6,549 nucleotides of DNA from the NCBI GenBank assembly GCA_003645555.1, contig QNFN01000110.1, forward strand, positions 1 through 6,549, in the 5' to 3' direction. The position numbers and the translations under genes were made by a program. Of the stretch, positions 5,545 through 6,549 are shown one piece after another. This DNA comes from Gammaproteobacteria bacterium. GTDB taxonomy: Bacteria > Pseudomonadota > Gammaproteobacteria > QNFN01. How positions within the stretch are numbered: the first letter of the stretch is position 1; every line of letters starts with the position of its first letter. Under the pieces are notes generated by a model that saw nothing but the letters and a program-made list of their open reading frames with translations, was not told the DNA's origin and made no database searches.

Positions 5545-6465
5545 ATGGATGTCCCGCCCCTTGCCACTGCCATCGAGCAGCTGACCGACGAACTGCGCCG
5601 CCTGCTGCCGGACGACAAACTGGTCGTCGACCCGTTGCGTCGGCTCGCCTATGGCACAGATGCCAGCTTCTACCGGTTGGTGCCGCAACTGGTGGTGATC
5701 GTCGACGACGAGGCTGAGCTCACAACCGTCATCCAGGCCTGCCACCGGCGTGGCATCGCGGTCACCTTCCGCGCGGCAGGCACCAGCCTCTCCGGGCAGG
5801 CGATAACCGACTCGGTGCTGATCAAGCTCGGTTCGGGTTGGCGCAACTATCGGCTCGGTGACGGTGCCACGACGATCAGCCTGCAGCCCGGCATTATCGG
5901 CGCTCATGCCAACGGTTACCTGGCGCCGTTCCAGCGCAAGATCGGCCCCGATCCGGCGTCGATCAACGCCGCGATGATCGGCGGCATTGCCGCCAATAAC
6001 GCCAGCGGCATGTGCTGCGGCACGGCACAGAACAGCTACCAGACACTGCAGTCGATGCGTGTCGTGCTGGCCGACGGCACGCTGCTCGATACCGCCGACG
6101 AGGCCAGCCGTGTGGCACTTCGCGCCAGCCACGGCGACCTGGTCGACGGCCTCGCTGAACTGGCCCGACAGGTGCGTGCTGACGACGCGCTGGCTGCGCG
6201 CATCCGGCACAAGTTCAAGATCAAGAACACCACCGGCTACAGCCTCAATGCACTGGTCGACTTCGACGACCCGTTCGAGATCCTGCAGCACCTGATGATC
6301 GGCTCCGAGGGGACGCTCGGTTTTATCGCCGAGATCACCTACCGGACCGTGCCCGAGTATCCACACAAGGCCAGTGCGCTGGTTTTTTTCCCCGATATCG
6401 AGACCGCTTGTGATGCCGTCACGGCACTGAAGCCGGCGCCGGTCTCGGCGGTCGGGTTGATCTAA
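5545..6465 (+). CDS. FAD-binding domain of a D-lactate dehydrogenase of the FAD/Fe-S type (Dld-II/GlcD-like), interrupted by a stop
   Basis: The gene starts 11 nt after lutC, with no clear ribosome binding site, so translation probably couples to lutC. The 306 codons cover a VAO/PCMH-type FAD-binding domain: VPQLVVIVDDEAELTTVI (46-63), the FAD pyrophosphate loop FRAAGTSLSGQAITDS (75-90), GPDPASINAAMIGGIAANN (134-152) with GMCCGTAQNSYQTL (155-168), and IGSEGTLGFIAEITYRTVP (252-270). The GMCCG...NSY signature is characteristic of the large fused flavin/Fe-S dehydrogenases of about 930-1000 residues, such as Shewanella Dld-II, which oxidise D-lactate and related 2-hydroxy acids. The frame ends at TAA (6463-6465) before the oxidase C-terminal domain and the Fe-S half, although family sequence continues in frame beyond it. 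The substrate is inferred from the lut neighbours; glycolate or D-2-hydroxyglutarate are alternatives. Confidence 0.88.
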   Translation: MDVPPLATAIEQLTDELRRLLPDDKLVVDPLRRLAYGTDASFYRLVPQLVVIVDDEAELTTVIQACHRRGIAVTFRAAGTSLSGQAITDSVLIKLGSGWRNYRLGDGATTISLQPGIIGAHANGYLAPFQRKIGPDPASINAAMIGGIAANNASGMCCGTAQNSYQTLQSMRVVLADGTLLDTADEASRVALRASHGDLVDGLAELARQVRADDALAARIRHKFKIKNTTGYSLNALVDFDDPFEILQHLMIGSEGTLGFIAEITYRTVPEYPHKASALVFFPDIETACDAVTALKPAPVSAVGLI

Positions 6466-6549
6466 CGAGCAGGACTGCAATCCATCGAGGGCCAGCCCGG
6501 CATGCCAGCCAAACTCCTCGCACTCGGGCCCCAGCAGCCTGAGAGGCCG
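6463..6549 (+). pseudogene. In-frame continuation of the dld-like gene past the TAA, to the window end
   Basis: Reading on in the same frame after TAA gives RAGLQSIEGQPGMP, then AKLLALGP. This fits the normal continuation of fused FAD/Fe-S dehydrogenases after 'PVSAVEL(I/L)D', so the stop replaces what is usually an aspartate. The residue three before it is glycine where glutamate is usual. The last bases translate as QQPERP and lose family character. Several deviations packed into the final 100 bases point to poor sequence quality at a contig end, but a true nonsense mutation is not excluded. Confidence 0.6.

Noticed and set aside
6463..6465. TAA read as a sense codon (recoding or alternative genetic code)
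   Set aside because: The other genes show no in-frame stops, TAA recoding has no support here, and the clustered deviations near the window end are better explained by error or gene decay.
5485..6480. A 331-codon open frame on the minus strand, antisense to the dld-like gene
   Set aside because: It lies opposite a gene with strong FAD-domain motifs, spans a gene junction, has no recognisable domain, and is a typical high-GC mirror frame.

Overview
The window reads as a high-GC proteobacterial chromosome segment, most likely gammaproteobacterial, although that placement rests on overall protein character and not on a search. It holds two divergent gene blocks. Both ends cut or damage a gene, and the odd length suggests the window may be a whole short contig.

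Left block, minus strand (about 1-2525). In the direction of transcription it contains three things. First is a short C-terminal remnant of an AMP-forming acyl-CoA ligase (2448-2525). Second is an intact MarR-family regulator (1980-2444) that starts 3 nt after the remnant's stop. Third is a tungsten/molybdenum-pterin aldehyde:ferredoxin oxidoreductase (AOR) family gene (1857 down to base 1) that runs off the left edge. The AOR gene has its own recognisable promoter with a 14-bp palindrome inside it, a good candidate for the MarR operator. AOR, MarR and an acyl-CoA ligase fit an aldehyde -> acid -> acyl-CoA route, of which the ligase step has been lost here.

Middle (2526-2707). This divergent intergenic region has nested inverted repeats and candidate promoters in both directions.

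Right block, plus strand (2708-6549). This is a compact lactate-oxidation operon: lutA-lutB-lutC (lldEFG/ykgEFG type) followed by the FAD-domain end of a D-lactate dehydrogenase of the FAD/Fe-S type (Dld-II/GlcD-like). The genes overlap by 20 and 4 bp, then are 11 bp apart. LutABC is the three-protein iron-sulfur L-lactate dehydrogenase, and Dld-II handles D-lactate, so together they would feed both lactate isomers to pyruvate and the respiratory chain. The dld reading frame hits a TAA after 306 codons, but recognisable family sequence continues in the same frame beyond it. That means either a sequencing error near the contig end or a genuine nonsense mutation.

I see no RNA genes, insertion sequences, CRISPR arrays or phage genes. 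No wholly new system is evident. The points most worth a second look are the ligase remnant, the palindrome in the AOR promoter, the interrupted dld gene, and the placement of an AOR gene beside a lactate operon.
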